Part shown: piece by piece, positions 55,701 through 64,000 of the stretch | How the letters are laid out: each line of letters starts with the position of its first letter | Numbering within the stretch: position 1 is the stretch's first letter | Assembly: GCF_033115175.1 (NCBI RefSeq) | Contig: NC_084827.1 | Span: 62,867,201-62,931,200, forward strand | Length of the DNA: 64,000 bases | Direction: 5' to 3' | Origin: Lepus europaeus | Lineage: Eukaryota; Chordata; Mammalia; Lagomorpha; Leporidae | Translations under genes and position numbers: made by a program | Notes under the pieces: model-generated | The model's input: only the letters and a program-made list of their open reading frames with translations | The model's database searches: none | What the model was told of the DNA's origin: nothing

Positions 55701-58700
55701 TGGGTGTCTGACTCTGGCCTGGACATAAATAAATTCCTGCCTTGAAATTATTCACTGGACTCTTCTACTTCATCTCCCAGTCACGCCAATGTTACATCCT
55801 ACTCTGGGGTCATTCACCAGTATATTTTACTACATTACTAGTGTTCACCCCTGTGTGAAAATCTTTGCCTAACATTTCTCTCTCCATAGAGGGAGTTGGG
55901 TCGGGGACTCCCGCAGATACCGACTCTGCAGATGCTGTAGTGCCTTGTATACGGTGGTGCACTATTCAAGCACCTTGCATACAGTGGTGTAGCACCAGCA
56001 GAGCCTGTGCATCCTCCCCTGTCCTCTGTATCTTCTACAAGCTTCCTACACTTAATGCAGGACCACTGTTCTGCAAATACTAATTATATGGCATTGTTAA
56101 TGGAGTAATGGTATACAACTTTTTCTGAGTCTTTTTGGATTTCCTGCAGGTGCTGAGGGTCCGCCATCCTCACCCAGCACTCACGCAGAATGGGAAAGTC
56201 TTACTTGAGTGCAGGGATGAACAGTGAGCACCACAGAGCTAAGTGTTCTCTATAAACAGCCTGGTTTGGGTTGGGCCATTGTCCAGGCTGCTACAATTTC
56301 CTTACTGAGGCCCAGCACCTTCCAAGGCCGGGAAAGCTCAGCTGTGTTTGCTTAAGTTCTGTAGGACCGTGGGGTCCATGCAGAGCCCACAGTGTACAGA
56401 ACCCTGTAATCCAGATCCCACCTTCCTGATTCTAAGAACTGGAGATATGCAGACTTCCTGGTTTCCAAGATGAAGGTCCCATGAGGTTTGAGAAGGACTG
56501 GGAGGGTCCACGGTGACCACCCTCCCCCTGTCCCTTGTTGCCTACCCCAAGCAGCTCACCATCCTCCGTGAGCATCCCCCAGCCACTGATCCAGCAAGAA
56601 CTATCCATGGGCAGCACTGTTGAGTTATCTGGGAGACAGGCAGGGCGGATGTGAGAGTTAAACTCCACAGGGATATCCAGTTGTAATAGGGTGATGTCGC
56701 TCCCAAAGCGGTGGAACTTGTTGAAGTCGGCGTGGACAATGACTTTGTTCACAGTCATCTGCCGGCTGAAGCTGCTGGGATGACTCAGCTGGTTGTACCC
56801 TAGCAGGATGCGGTAGTCCGCGGGATGATGGGACCTGTTGACGGAGCGCTCCTCTGAGTTCTGGGCTCGCACCTGCACCCTTGCTCTGCACCTACACCTC
56901 CTCTCCACCCAGAGCACAGCCCCATCCCAGGGGCTCAGTCTCCTCCCCCCCTCGGATGGGACAGCCCAGGATGTCTGTCCAGGGAGGGACATTTTCTCCA
57001 TGCTGCCTCTCCCAGCGAGCCCCAGATCTAAGCCACACCCATTCTTGTTGCCAGAAAGAGACCTCTGGGGGTGTCCAACTGCACCCTTCTTCTTGGAGGA
57101 GCAGAGCCTCGGCTCGCTCCCAGCTCTGTGCAGCCCCTAAAGCCCCCCAGAGGCCAGCATGCTGCTTCCCCCACTTCCCAGGTCCTCTCTCCCTAGCTGC
57201 TCCAAAGGCTGCCCCCACCTGGGGCCAGGCACCCCACAGGTGTTTGTGGGGCAGATGGAGGGGTGCTTCTCTTTGTTCCTGGGCCCTGAGCCACTGCTGG
57301 TGCGGCACCCCCACTCAGACTCCACATGGCCAAATCCTGTTCCCCCAGTGTCTTTCTGGCTTTAAGCCCTGGCTCTGATTGGACTCCTGGCCTCTCCCAG
57401 ATCACCAAGATGGAGAGGCTTCGGCCTTGCTTTCCTGGTTGGACGAGAAGCTTCAGATGGGTCTGGTATCTCTACACCCCGCCCCCTCCCCCACTGTCGG
57501 CCTTACATGGGGCCTGGCACTGGTGGGTGCTGAATCAATGAACGGAACCAACATGGTGTCCAAAAGCCAGCTGTACCCAGTGCTCTGGCTTCCGGTGTTG
57601 GAGGCTGATGTGTTTCCCACTCTGGGTACGGAGTGAATCCAGTCTGACTACCCCCTGCCCCACATCCCTAGGACACAGCCCATTGGCTTCATCCCTCAGT
57701 CTGGCTTGAGGTGACATTGTTGCCCAGAGGGGTTCCTGGGTATAGAATTCTGTAGAAGGAGCAGGAGACACCACTGTTGCTCAGATCTGAAGAGCCCCAG
57801 GAAAGCTTGGATGTGTCAGGTGTTGGAGGGTGTTGTGACCAGCATCTGGGAGCCTCTAGCAGGTGTGTCTGGGTGACATGTAGACAGCTCTGGCTGGAGC
57901 AGGCAAGATGCCATCCATGTAGGCCATGACTGCAGGTCTCTGCGTCCTGGAGGTGGACTCCAGGGACTGGCACTCTGACCTCATGCCTGGAGCCAGAGCT
58001 GCGTGTGTCGCCAGGCACATGACACCCTGTCATTTCCACAAGCAGGACTGAGGCTGACGGGGGTGGGTGTGGACATCGATGCTCATCCTAAGACGAACAG
58101 GATTTCGCTCCCTAGCTTGTATACGAGTGGACTGGAAATCAGGAAATCAGGTGTGTATTCCAGCATTGATGGGAACAGCTTGAGTGGATGAATTTCCACA
58201 TAGTTATTTACACCTCACCTGCACGTATGGGACACAGCCACCCCATCTAGGTAGGCTTCCCAGAGTGAGGGGGAAAGCTGGGGGTGGGTTGTCCTCAGAG
58301 TGAGAGATGAGGAGCGAGCTTCTGTCCCAAGAGATGTGACACAGACATGGGAGCCAGGTGGTGAGCAGGGATGGCATTTGGCATTCAGCTACAGGGGACC
58401 GCTAGGGCAAGGGCCGACAGTGCACAATATCCCAAAGCAAACCAGCGAGGACAAGGCCGTGGCCCCTGCCACTCCTTGCTTCCTGCCCCCTGGTGCTTCT
58501 CTCTCTCCTGCCACCCTTCCTAGCAGTGGCTGGTCCCAAGGAGGGGAGACGCACCTTTGGAAGCAGTGAGCGGCAGAGACTACCCAGGTGCTGGAGATGA
58601 GGGCAGCTCCACAGATGTGCCGGCCATTCATAAGCAGGCTGGCCTGCCACGGCCACCGTTCTGGTTCTGCCTTCTTGCCACCAAAGATCTTTCCAGTGAC

Positions 58701-59559
58701 TTTGCTCTTCCCGCATACTGTGGGGACAATGCCAGCCCTGAGGTCCCTGTGTCTGAGACACTAGCCCTTGTTGTCCCCAGATGTCTCCATCACAGCACTC
58801 GGGGGCTCCCTCACCCCTGGTCCCTGGGCTCTCTTCCCAGGTGGGGAACATACAAGGCTCAGGCTGAAATGACACGGCCCATGTGACAATGCACTGCCTG
58901 GGTGGCCGGGTGGCAGGGTGCACAGCAGCCCAAGGCCACCTCTCAGGGGCAATGGCCCCACCGTGCAGAAGTCCACCTCAGGGGAGGCGTGGAGTCAGGG
59001 TTTTCTGTGCCTTTACCTCCCTGCAGGGGCACAGCCCTGGGTGCACGGCAGGAATTGAAGGGAGGACAGAAGTGGGATTACTGCGTGCCCTCAGCCAGTT
59101 GGAGTTCTAGTGAGACTGAGGGCGGAGGGCAGCCACCCTCCCTGGCGGGTCCCCATTGCTATGAGGAGGAGGTGAGCCTTTGGCCAGGTTTTCAGATTCA
59201 CCTTGGAAGGGCACTCAGAGTGGGGAGGGGTGTAGTGCTTTGGGGTAGAGGGAGTCAGGGCGAGTCTGGGTCCCCTTTAACGGGGCCTCCGGCCATCTAC
59301 CTCCCAGTGCGGCTACAGCCACATGTGGCCTGGCTGAGGTCATCCTGGCCGATGTCAGAGGTCAGAGGGAGAAGTGGGTATCCCTGATCGCCCCAGCTCC
59401 TGTCCCTGCCCACTCACCATCAGCCAGGTTCTGGCTGTTCCGATTGGACGGGGTGACCTGGGCGCGCAGCGGTGGGAGGCGCAGCCAGAGCAGGAGGGCG
59501 GCTAGTGCGCAGGCTCCTTGCCGGCCTAGCCATGAGCGCTCCCTCCTGGTGGCCCCCAT
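52454..59559 (-). CDS. PRSS40: Membrane-tethered trypsin-fold serine protease, PRSS40/TESP type, five exons
   Basis: Seen: minus-strand exons at 59418-59559, 58555-58717, 56560-56834, 54383-54555 and 52454-52771 join in frame (356 residues, GT-AG introns). Residues 16-30 are a hydrophobic signal sequence. K57-I58 (GKIFGG) is the activation site. The triad is H98 (SAAHC), D148 (SDITLLQL) and S254 (GDSGGP). The eight core cysteines of the protease fold and a propeptide Cys49 are present. N172-S-T is a sequon. A Pro-rich stem (about 305-335) leads to a hydrophobic C-terminus (337-353), suggesting a GPI or transmembrane anchor. Known: mouse Prss39/Prss40 (TESP1/2) are sperm serine proteases encoded near Cfc1. 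Inference: CFC1 as neighbour, and an intact triad, favour PRSS40 over the inactive PRSS39. Odd: the S1-pocket positions equivalent to 189, 216 and 226 are all Ser (S248, S275, S285), so classical trypsin specificity is unlikely. The fold is certain; the orthology is probable. Confidence 0.88.
52772..54382 (-). other. Protease intron 4
   Basis: Contains degenerate L1-like sequence (about 53540-54030: ATTCTCCAAAGAAATGAAAAT, CCACATTATTTGCAGTGAG). No extra exon seen. Confidence 0.55.
54383..54555 (-). CDS. PRSS40: Protease exon 4
   Basis: A 173-nt exon with acceptor CCCCGCAG and donor GTAAGT. It encodes [20 protein letters not shown], then [17 protein letters not shown], which leads straight into the catalytic Ser exon. 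S248 sits at the S1 specificity position, where trypsins carry Asp189. Confidence 0.93.
54600..54790 (+). repeat. 19-bp minisatellite in protease intron 3
   Basis: About ten units of GACACCAGCTTCTCCCTCT with point changes. The long frames that cross it on the minus strand are repeats of [11 protein letters not shown], not a gene. Confidence 0.9.
55332..55655 (+). mobile_element. CSINE in protease intron 3, with target duplication
   Basis: GGGTTGGCATGGTGGCATAG to GAAATAAATAAATACATC. TTGAAGGACCAG / TTGAAGGGTCAG flank it. Confidence 0.9.
55656..56559 (-). other. Protease intron 3, unique part
   Basis: No additional exon seen. A GTATACGGTGGTGCA / GCATACAGTGGTGTA near-duplicate pair lies at about 55948-55990. 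Confidence 0.45.
56560..56834 (-). CDS. PRSS40: Protease exon 3 (catalytic Asp)
   Basis: A 275-nt exon encodes [16 protein letters not shown], then [10 protein letters not shown] with Asp148, then [14 protein letters not shown] before a GTGAGC donor. The acceptor (GTCAACAG) has a weak pyrimidine tract but is the only one that keeps phase with exon 2. Confidence 0.92.
56835..58554 (-). other. Protease intron 2
   Basis: SINE-free. No exon-like segment in either strand that I could support. Confidence 0.5.
58555..58717 (-). CDS. PRSS40: Protease exon 2 (activation site, catalytic His)
   Basis: A 163-nt exon with acceptor CCCCACAG and donor GTGCGT. It encodes [14 protein letters not shown], the zymogen cleavage site, and ends with VVSAAHCFQ containing the catalytic His98. 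Confidence 0.93.
58718..59417 (-). other. Protease intron 1
   Basis: SINE-free, no extra exon seen. Confidence 0.5.
59418..59559 (-). CDS. PRSS40: Protease exon 1 (signal peptide and propeptide)
   Basis: ATG at 59559 in a GC-rich context begins [20 protein letters not shown], followed by a Leu-rich core ([12 protein letters not shown]). The exon ends in one base of a split Val codon before a GTGAGT donor. I used this ATG because it is the first one ahead of the hydrophobic core. Confidence 0.85.
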
Positions 59560-60344
59560 CCCGCCCGTCCGCTTCTGCTTCCCCCCACCGAGGGAGCGGT
59601 CGGTCGGCGGGGCGTGCTCGCGGTCAACTGCGGGCCGCTGGGAAACCGCCTCTGTAGGTCCGTGGTTGTTCCAAGGGCCCTGGAGGGGCGGGAGGTCTCC
59701 GGCTTCGGAGAGGCAAGTGTACCCTGTCCAGCAGGTGGCAGTCTCCGCTGGGAACTCCCAGGCTGATGGGCGCGGCCCCCACCCCGTCGCCTAGGACCCG
59801 GGTTTGGTGTTTGATGGGGGAGACGTTGGGGCGGCTGTGGCTATGCCTGGGCCATACAGTCATTGATGCTTGTGTGATATCTCGTCTGTTTGATGTGTTT
59901 TCCTCCTCCACACGCTCACCTGCCCCTGGGAGCTGGCGTGCTTAGGCTCATGCAGGGTCCAGTATCACCCTTGTAGGCCGAGCAGCCTCCCCCACTCCCA
60001 GGAGGGAGAGTGCTCCTGCTCACGGGTCCCTCCCACTCTCCGAAGGTCGGGGCTAGCAAGGGCTGGGCCGCCAGGAGTGGTCCTGGGATTCTGTCCATCG
60101 CAGTTCAGTCTCCAATGCTGATGTCTCCTGCAGTGTCATCATGCCGCCAGCAATGCCCCTTGTGATCGTGAGCTTGTGCAGGTACAGATCAGGTGGCCTG
60201 GACGCTTGGTTGTTCCAGCTCTGAGCAGTTCTGGTGGTGCCTGCAGAGTGGATACAGATGAGGCCGGCCAGTTACCAACATTCTCAGAGAAGGGGGGGGG
60301 GTGGAGAGAAAAAAAGAAGTACTGCTTCATCACAATTTTTATTT
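59560..60344 (-). promoter_or_regulatory. Protease upstream region
   Basis: The first 150 bp are CpG-rich (GTCGGCGGGGCGTGCTCGCG), consistent with a TATA-less promoter. Otherwise unique sequence; no exact start site can be read. Confidence 0.4.
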
Positions 60345-60665
60345 CTATTTTTAAAAATATTTTATTTATTTGAGAAGTAGAGTTACAGCGGCAGAGAGAG
60401 GGAGAGACAGAGACAGAGAGAGAGGTCTGCCATCCACTATTCACTCCCCAAATGTCTGCAATGGCCAGAGTTGACCCACTCTGAAGCCAGGAGCCAGGAG
60501 CTTGTTTTGGGTGCAGGGGCCCAAGCACTCAGGCTGATTTCCACTGCTTTCCTAGGCCATGGCAGAAAGCTGGATAGAAGAGGAACAGCCGGGACATGAA
60601 CTGGTACCCATATGGGATGCCGGCACCACAGGTAGAGGCTTAACCTACTTAGCCACAGCACTAGA
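60345..60665 (-). mobile_element. CSINE
   Basis: AATATTTTATTTATTTGAG to AGCCACAGCACTAGA. Confidence 0.88.
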
Positions 60666-60667
60666 TA

Positions 60668-60986
60668 ATTTTTTTTTTTTTTGTGACAGGCAGAGTTAGA
60701 CAGTGAGAGAGAGACAGAAAGAAAGGTCTTCCTTCTGTTGGTTCACCCCCCAAATGGCTGCTACAGCCGGCGCTGTGCCAATCTGAAGCCAGGAGCCAGG
60801 TGCTTCTCCTGGTCTCCCATGCGGGTGCAGGGCCCAAGGACTTGGGCCATCCTCCACTGCCTTCCTGGGCCACAGCTAGACTGGAAGAGGAGCAACCGGG
60901 ACAGAACTGGTGCCCCAACCGGAACTAGAACCTGGAGTGCTGGCGCCACAGGTGGAGGATTAGCCTAGTGAGCTGTGGTGCTGGCC
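60668..60986 (-). mobile_element. CSINE adjoining the previous one
   Basis: TTTTTTGTGACAGGCAGAG to GAGCTGTGGTGCTGGCC. TTTCTATTTTTAAAA flanks the pair as a unit (60334-60350, 60989-61003). Confidence 0.88.
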
Positions 60987-61010
60987 AATATTTCTATTTT
61001 TAAAAGCCTA

Positions 61011-61067
61011 TTTTTAAAAATTGATTTGAAAGGCAGTGCAAGATAATGAGAGAGAATGAGGAAGGAA

Positions 61068-61101
<34 letters not shown>
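61011..61101 (-). mobile_element. CSINE tail fragment with (GA)n
   Basis: AAAAATTGATTTGAAAGGC then GA repeats. Confidence 0.7.
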
Positions 61102-61105
<4 letters not shown>

Positions 61106-61289
61106 CAAAAACAGGAATCCTTGGGGACAATCCACAGAAACCACATCCAAGCCATAGTATCCATCACTAGGAAAGTGTTCATCAAAGCAAAAAGGGACAC
61201 CTGTTCTCACTTCTCATTACCATAGGGATGGCTAGAGCAAAGAAAAAGGAAAAAAAGGGGAAGAATGAAAGTATTTTTCTTTTGGCATT

Positions 61290-61590
61290 TGAAATGGGGC
61301 ATCTTCAAAAATGTAAGGAGAGCATTCAAAAATTTAACCAAAAATTTAGTTTAAAATAAAGCAAAATCATAGCAGTTCCTCAAAAATGGCAGTTCCTCCA
61401 GTTAAAGACAGAACTATGTAATATCCAGGGATTTCATTTCTGGGTATAGACAGCAGAGTGTGGAAAGCAGGATCTAGAAGGTAGTTTGTACACACACACG
61501 TTCATGGTGGCATTGCTCATAATAGCCAAGAGGTGGGAGTCACCCAAGTGTGCACGGCTGGATGAAGGGGTAAGCGAAAGGTGGCAGGAT
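61290..61590 (+). mobile_element. LINE-1 3'-end fragment (old)
   Basis: GGGATTTCATTTCTGGGTAT, ACGTTCATGGTGGCATTGC, TCATAATAGCCAAGAGGTGG and CCCAAGTGTGCACGGCTGG follow the L1 3' order. Confidence 0.72.
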
Positions 61591-61784
61591 GATGGCTTGT
61601 GTTCTGTCTTGAGAGACTGTAGGTCTGATGACAAAGGCAGCCTCATACAGAGACAGTGCAGGAAAACAGGCTTGGTGGGGGAGAGTCCCAGGGGAATAAG
61701 GTGCTTTGGAGAAGCTGGGTTGCAGGGAGTCTGCTGTCCATTATCTGGGCTGCATCTGAGGGTGTTCTGGGGGAGGGCGACATG

Positions 61785-63200
61785 CTGGTGATGAAGATGA
61801 TGGTGGCGATCATGATGATGATAGTGATAGTGGTGATGATGGTGATGGTGACGATGTTGGTGAGGAGGATCAGGATGATGATGGTAGGATCTGGTGATTA
61901 TGGTGATGAGAATGGTGATGAGATCCGGTGATTGTGGTGATGAGGATGATGATGGTGATGATATCTGGTTACTGCGGTGATGAGGATGATGATGGTAGGA
62001 TCTGGTGATCGTGGTGATGGGAATGGTGATGAGATCTAGTGATCATGGTGATGGGAATAGTGATGAGATCTGGGGGTTGTGGTGATGGGAATGGTGATGA
62101 TGAGATCTGGTGATCATGGTGACGGGAATAGTGATGATGAGATCTGGTGATCGTGGTGATGGGAATGGTGATGATGAGATCTGGTGATTGTGGTGACAAG
62201 AATGGTGATGATGAGATCTGGCGATTGTGGTGACGGGAATGGTGATGATGAGATCTGGTGATCATGGTGATGGGAATGGTGATGATGAGATCTGGTGATC
62301 ATGGTGACGGGAATAGTGATGATGAGATCTGGTGATTGTGGTGACGGGAATGGTGATGATGAGATCTGGGGGTTGTGGTGAAGGGAATGATGATGATGAG
62401 ATCTGGTGATCGTGGTGAAGGGAATGGTGATGATGAGATCTGGGGGTTGTGGTGATGGGAATGGTGATAATGAGATCTGGTGATCATGGTGGTGGGAATG
62501 GTGATGAGATCTGGGGGTTGTGGTGAAGGGAATGGTGATGATGAGATCTGGTGATCGTGGTGAAGGGAATGGTGATGATGAGATCTGGGGGTTGTGGTGA
62601 TGGGAATGGTGATAATGAGATCTGGTGATCATGGTGGTGGGAATGGTGATGATGAGATCTGGGGGTCGTGGTGGTGGGAATGGTGATGATGAGATCTGGT
62701 GATTGTGGTGATGAGCATGGTGAAGATGATAATGTTGACATTGCTGCTGCTGATTATGATGGTGAATACGAATCATGATGTGTTCATGACAGTGATGCTG
62801 GTGGGTATTGATGAGGATGAGGAGTTGCAAACTGAGAATGGTGGTGCTGGTGTGGATGAACGTGCTGCAGCTGTTGCTGACGGTGATGATAGAATAATTA
62901 TGACAGGGATTGTGATGGTAGTGAGAAGAGGATAATGATGAAGAGAGGAGCAGGAGTTTGGCGATGATGGTGAGGAGGAGGAGGATGCTGGTGATGAAGA
63001 ACAAAGGTGATGAGGATGACAACTGGGAGATGACGATGTTGGTGAAGAAGATAATGACAGTGAGGAGGAGGATGACAGCGAGGGTGACGATGAGCTCTGG
63101 ATGAGGTGATGATGGTGGTGATGAAGGCACGGTGGCAGTAATGATGAAGACACACATGTGCCAACAGAGATGCTGAAGGACATGGTGATGATGATGATCA
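61785..63200 (+). repeat. (GAT/GGT)-rich tract containing a 37-bp minisatellite
   Basis: A 1.4-kb tract of GATGATG, GGTGATG and GAGGAGG words. Between about 61876 and 62710 it is an ordered tandem of about 20 units of 34-37 bp starting GATCTGGTGATCATGG. BglII-like AGATCT recurs in nearly every unit. The 347-codon His/Ser-rich minus-strand frame is an artefact. Confidence 0.92.
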
Positions 63201-63809
63201 TGGGGCCAGTACCATCACCACCCAGGAATGCAGAGGAGAGACAAGGAGGCAGGAAACAGATGAAGTGGAAGCAACACAGGACTCAAAGTGAGACCCGCCT
63301 TTGCTCTGCCACATGTTTACCTGGTAGCCCTGGGGAAACCCATCACCCCCATGGCACCTGTGTCTTCTCTTTGTCAGCAGGGTTCCCGAGGATGAAACAA
63401 TGGGCACTAGGGTGCTTGCACCCAGCGGTTGCCGGGTCAGTTCCCTGTGCTGTCCCCTGCCACACAGGCTCACACCCCAGCCTGAGAGAGAGGGTCCAGG
63501 GGCTGGACTTTCCTCCTGCCACCTGATCAGGTGATGGGCCCAGTTGCTGAGGGACACTCTACTGCTGCCAGGAGACCAGGAGCCCCTGTTTCGATCTTCT
63601 ACCACCTGGCTGCCGGCTGCCTGTGGGAGCCCCTGCCGCGGGAGTCTCAGCCATCACTGCTTTGCCTGCTGCCACTGCCTGGAACCCTGAGCCTCCATCT
63701 GACGCCACTGTGAGTAACTCCTCTGGGGGACACAGCCGCAGGGACTCCATATGCCCTGGGAAAGATGGCTTTTGCTTTCACATTTAGATCCATGAAACAT
63801 TTTTGCATT
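63201..63809. other. No gene seen
   Basis: Unique-looking sequence after the minisatellite. Confidence 0.4.
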
Positions 63810-64000
63810 GAATTTTAAGATTTATTTATTTGAAAGGCAGAGCCAAACAGGAAGAGAAGATAGATAGATAGACAGACAGGCCAAAGAAGAAGAGATGATA
63901 GATAGATAGACAGACAGATCTGTTGGTTCACTCCCCAAACAGCCACAATGAGCAGAGCTGAGCCAATCCGAAGCCATGAGCCAGGAGCTTCCTCTGGGCC
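63810..64000 (-). mobile_element. CSINE cut by the window end
   Basis: TTAAGATTTATTTATTTGAAAG onward. Inside, GATAGATAGATAGACAGACAG occurs twice (about 63859 and 63897) as a 40-bp tandem duplication. Confidence 0.88.

Noticed and set aside
62114..63157. 347-codon open frame rich in His, Ser and Pro on the minus strand
   Set aside because: It is the reverse strand of the GAT/GGT minisatellite. The ITRSHHHHSHHHDHQ pattern follows the DNA repeat; there is no start context, domain or splice evidence.

Overview
This is eukaryotic, mammalian DNA, almost certainly from a lagomorph and most likely the European rabbit. About sixty copies of one tRNA-derived SINE fill the window. The family has a GGCGCCGGC-type head, a tRNA B-box-like GGTTCGAGTCC, a conserved body, a CT-rich stretch and an AAATAAATAAATCTT tail. 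This is the rabbit/lagomorph 'C repeat' (CSINE), which other mammalian orders lack. Long poly(A) tails and many readable target-site duplications show that some insertions are young.

Two host genes can be read exon by exon. CFC1 (Cryptic, an EGF-CFC Nodal co-receptor) lies on the plus strand in six exons from 34,322 to 40,254. It encodes a 182-residue protein with every splice phase consistent. A membrane-tethered trypsin-fold serine protease of the testicular PRSS39/PRSS40 (TESP) type lies on the minus strand in five exons from 59,559 down to 52,454. It encodes 356 residues and has an intact His-Asp-Ser triad. The two genes converge. CFC1 lying beside Prss39/Prss40 matches what I recall of mouse chromosome 1 and of the human 2q21 CFC1 region; this synteny is from memory.

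Between them, on the minus strand, is a nearly full-length processed pseudogene of PBX2 (42,732-45,807). It has no introns, carries a poly(A) signal and tail, is flanked by a 14-bp duplication, and is broken by three frameshifting lesions.

Layout: 1-33 kb is gene-poor and repeat-rich. It holds SINEs, a nested 654-bp solo LTR with a 4-bp target duplication, L1 fragments, a small inverted-terminus element family and an orphan CpG-rich block at about 11 kb. From 33 to 40.5 kb is CFC1, whose 4.1-kb last intron is full of SINEs. From 42.7 to 46.6 kb are the PBX2 retrocopy and a second orphan CpG-rich block. From 46.6 to 50.7 kb are SINEs and a TATC microsatellite. From 51 to 59.7 kb are minisatellites and the protease gene. 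From 60 to 64 kb are SINEs, an L1 3' fragment, a 37-bp GATCTGGTGAT minisatellite in a GAT/GGT-rich tract, and a SINE that runs off the end.

I found no CRISPR, operon or microbial-type system and no convincing new gene system. Most long open frames elsewhere are readings through SINEs or minisatellites. The observations most worth checking are the unusual serine-lined S1 pocket of the protease, the shortened signal region of CFC1, a dispersed 168-bp inverted pair of unknown origin, the nested insertions, and the two orphan CpG blocks.
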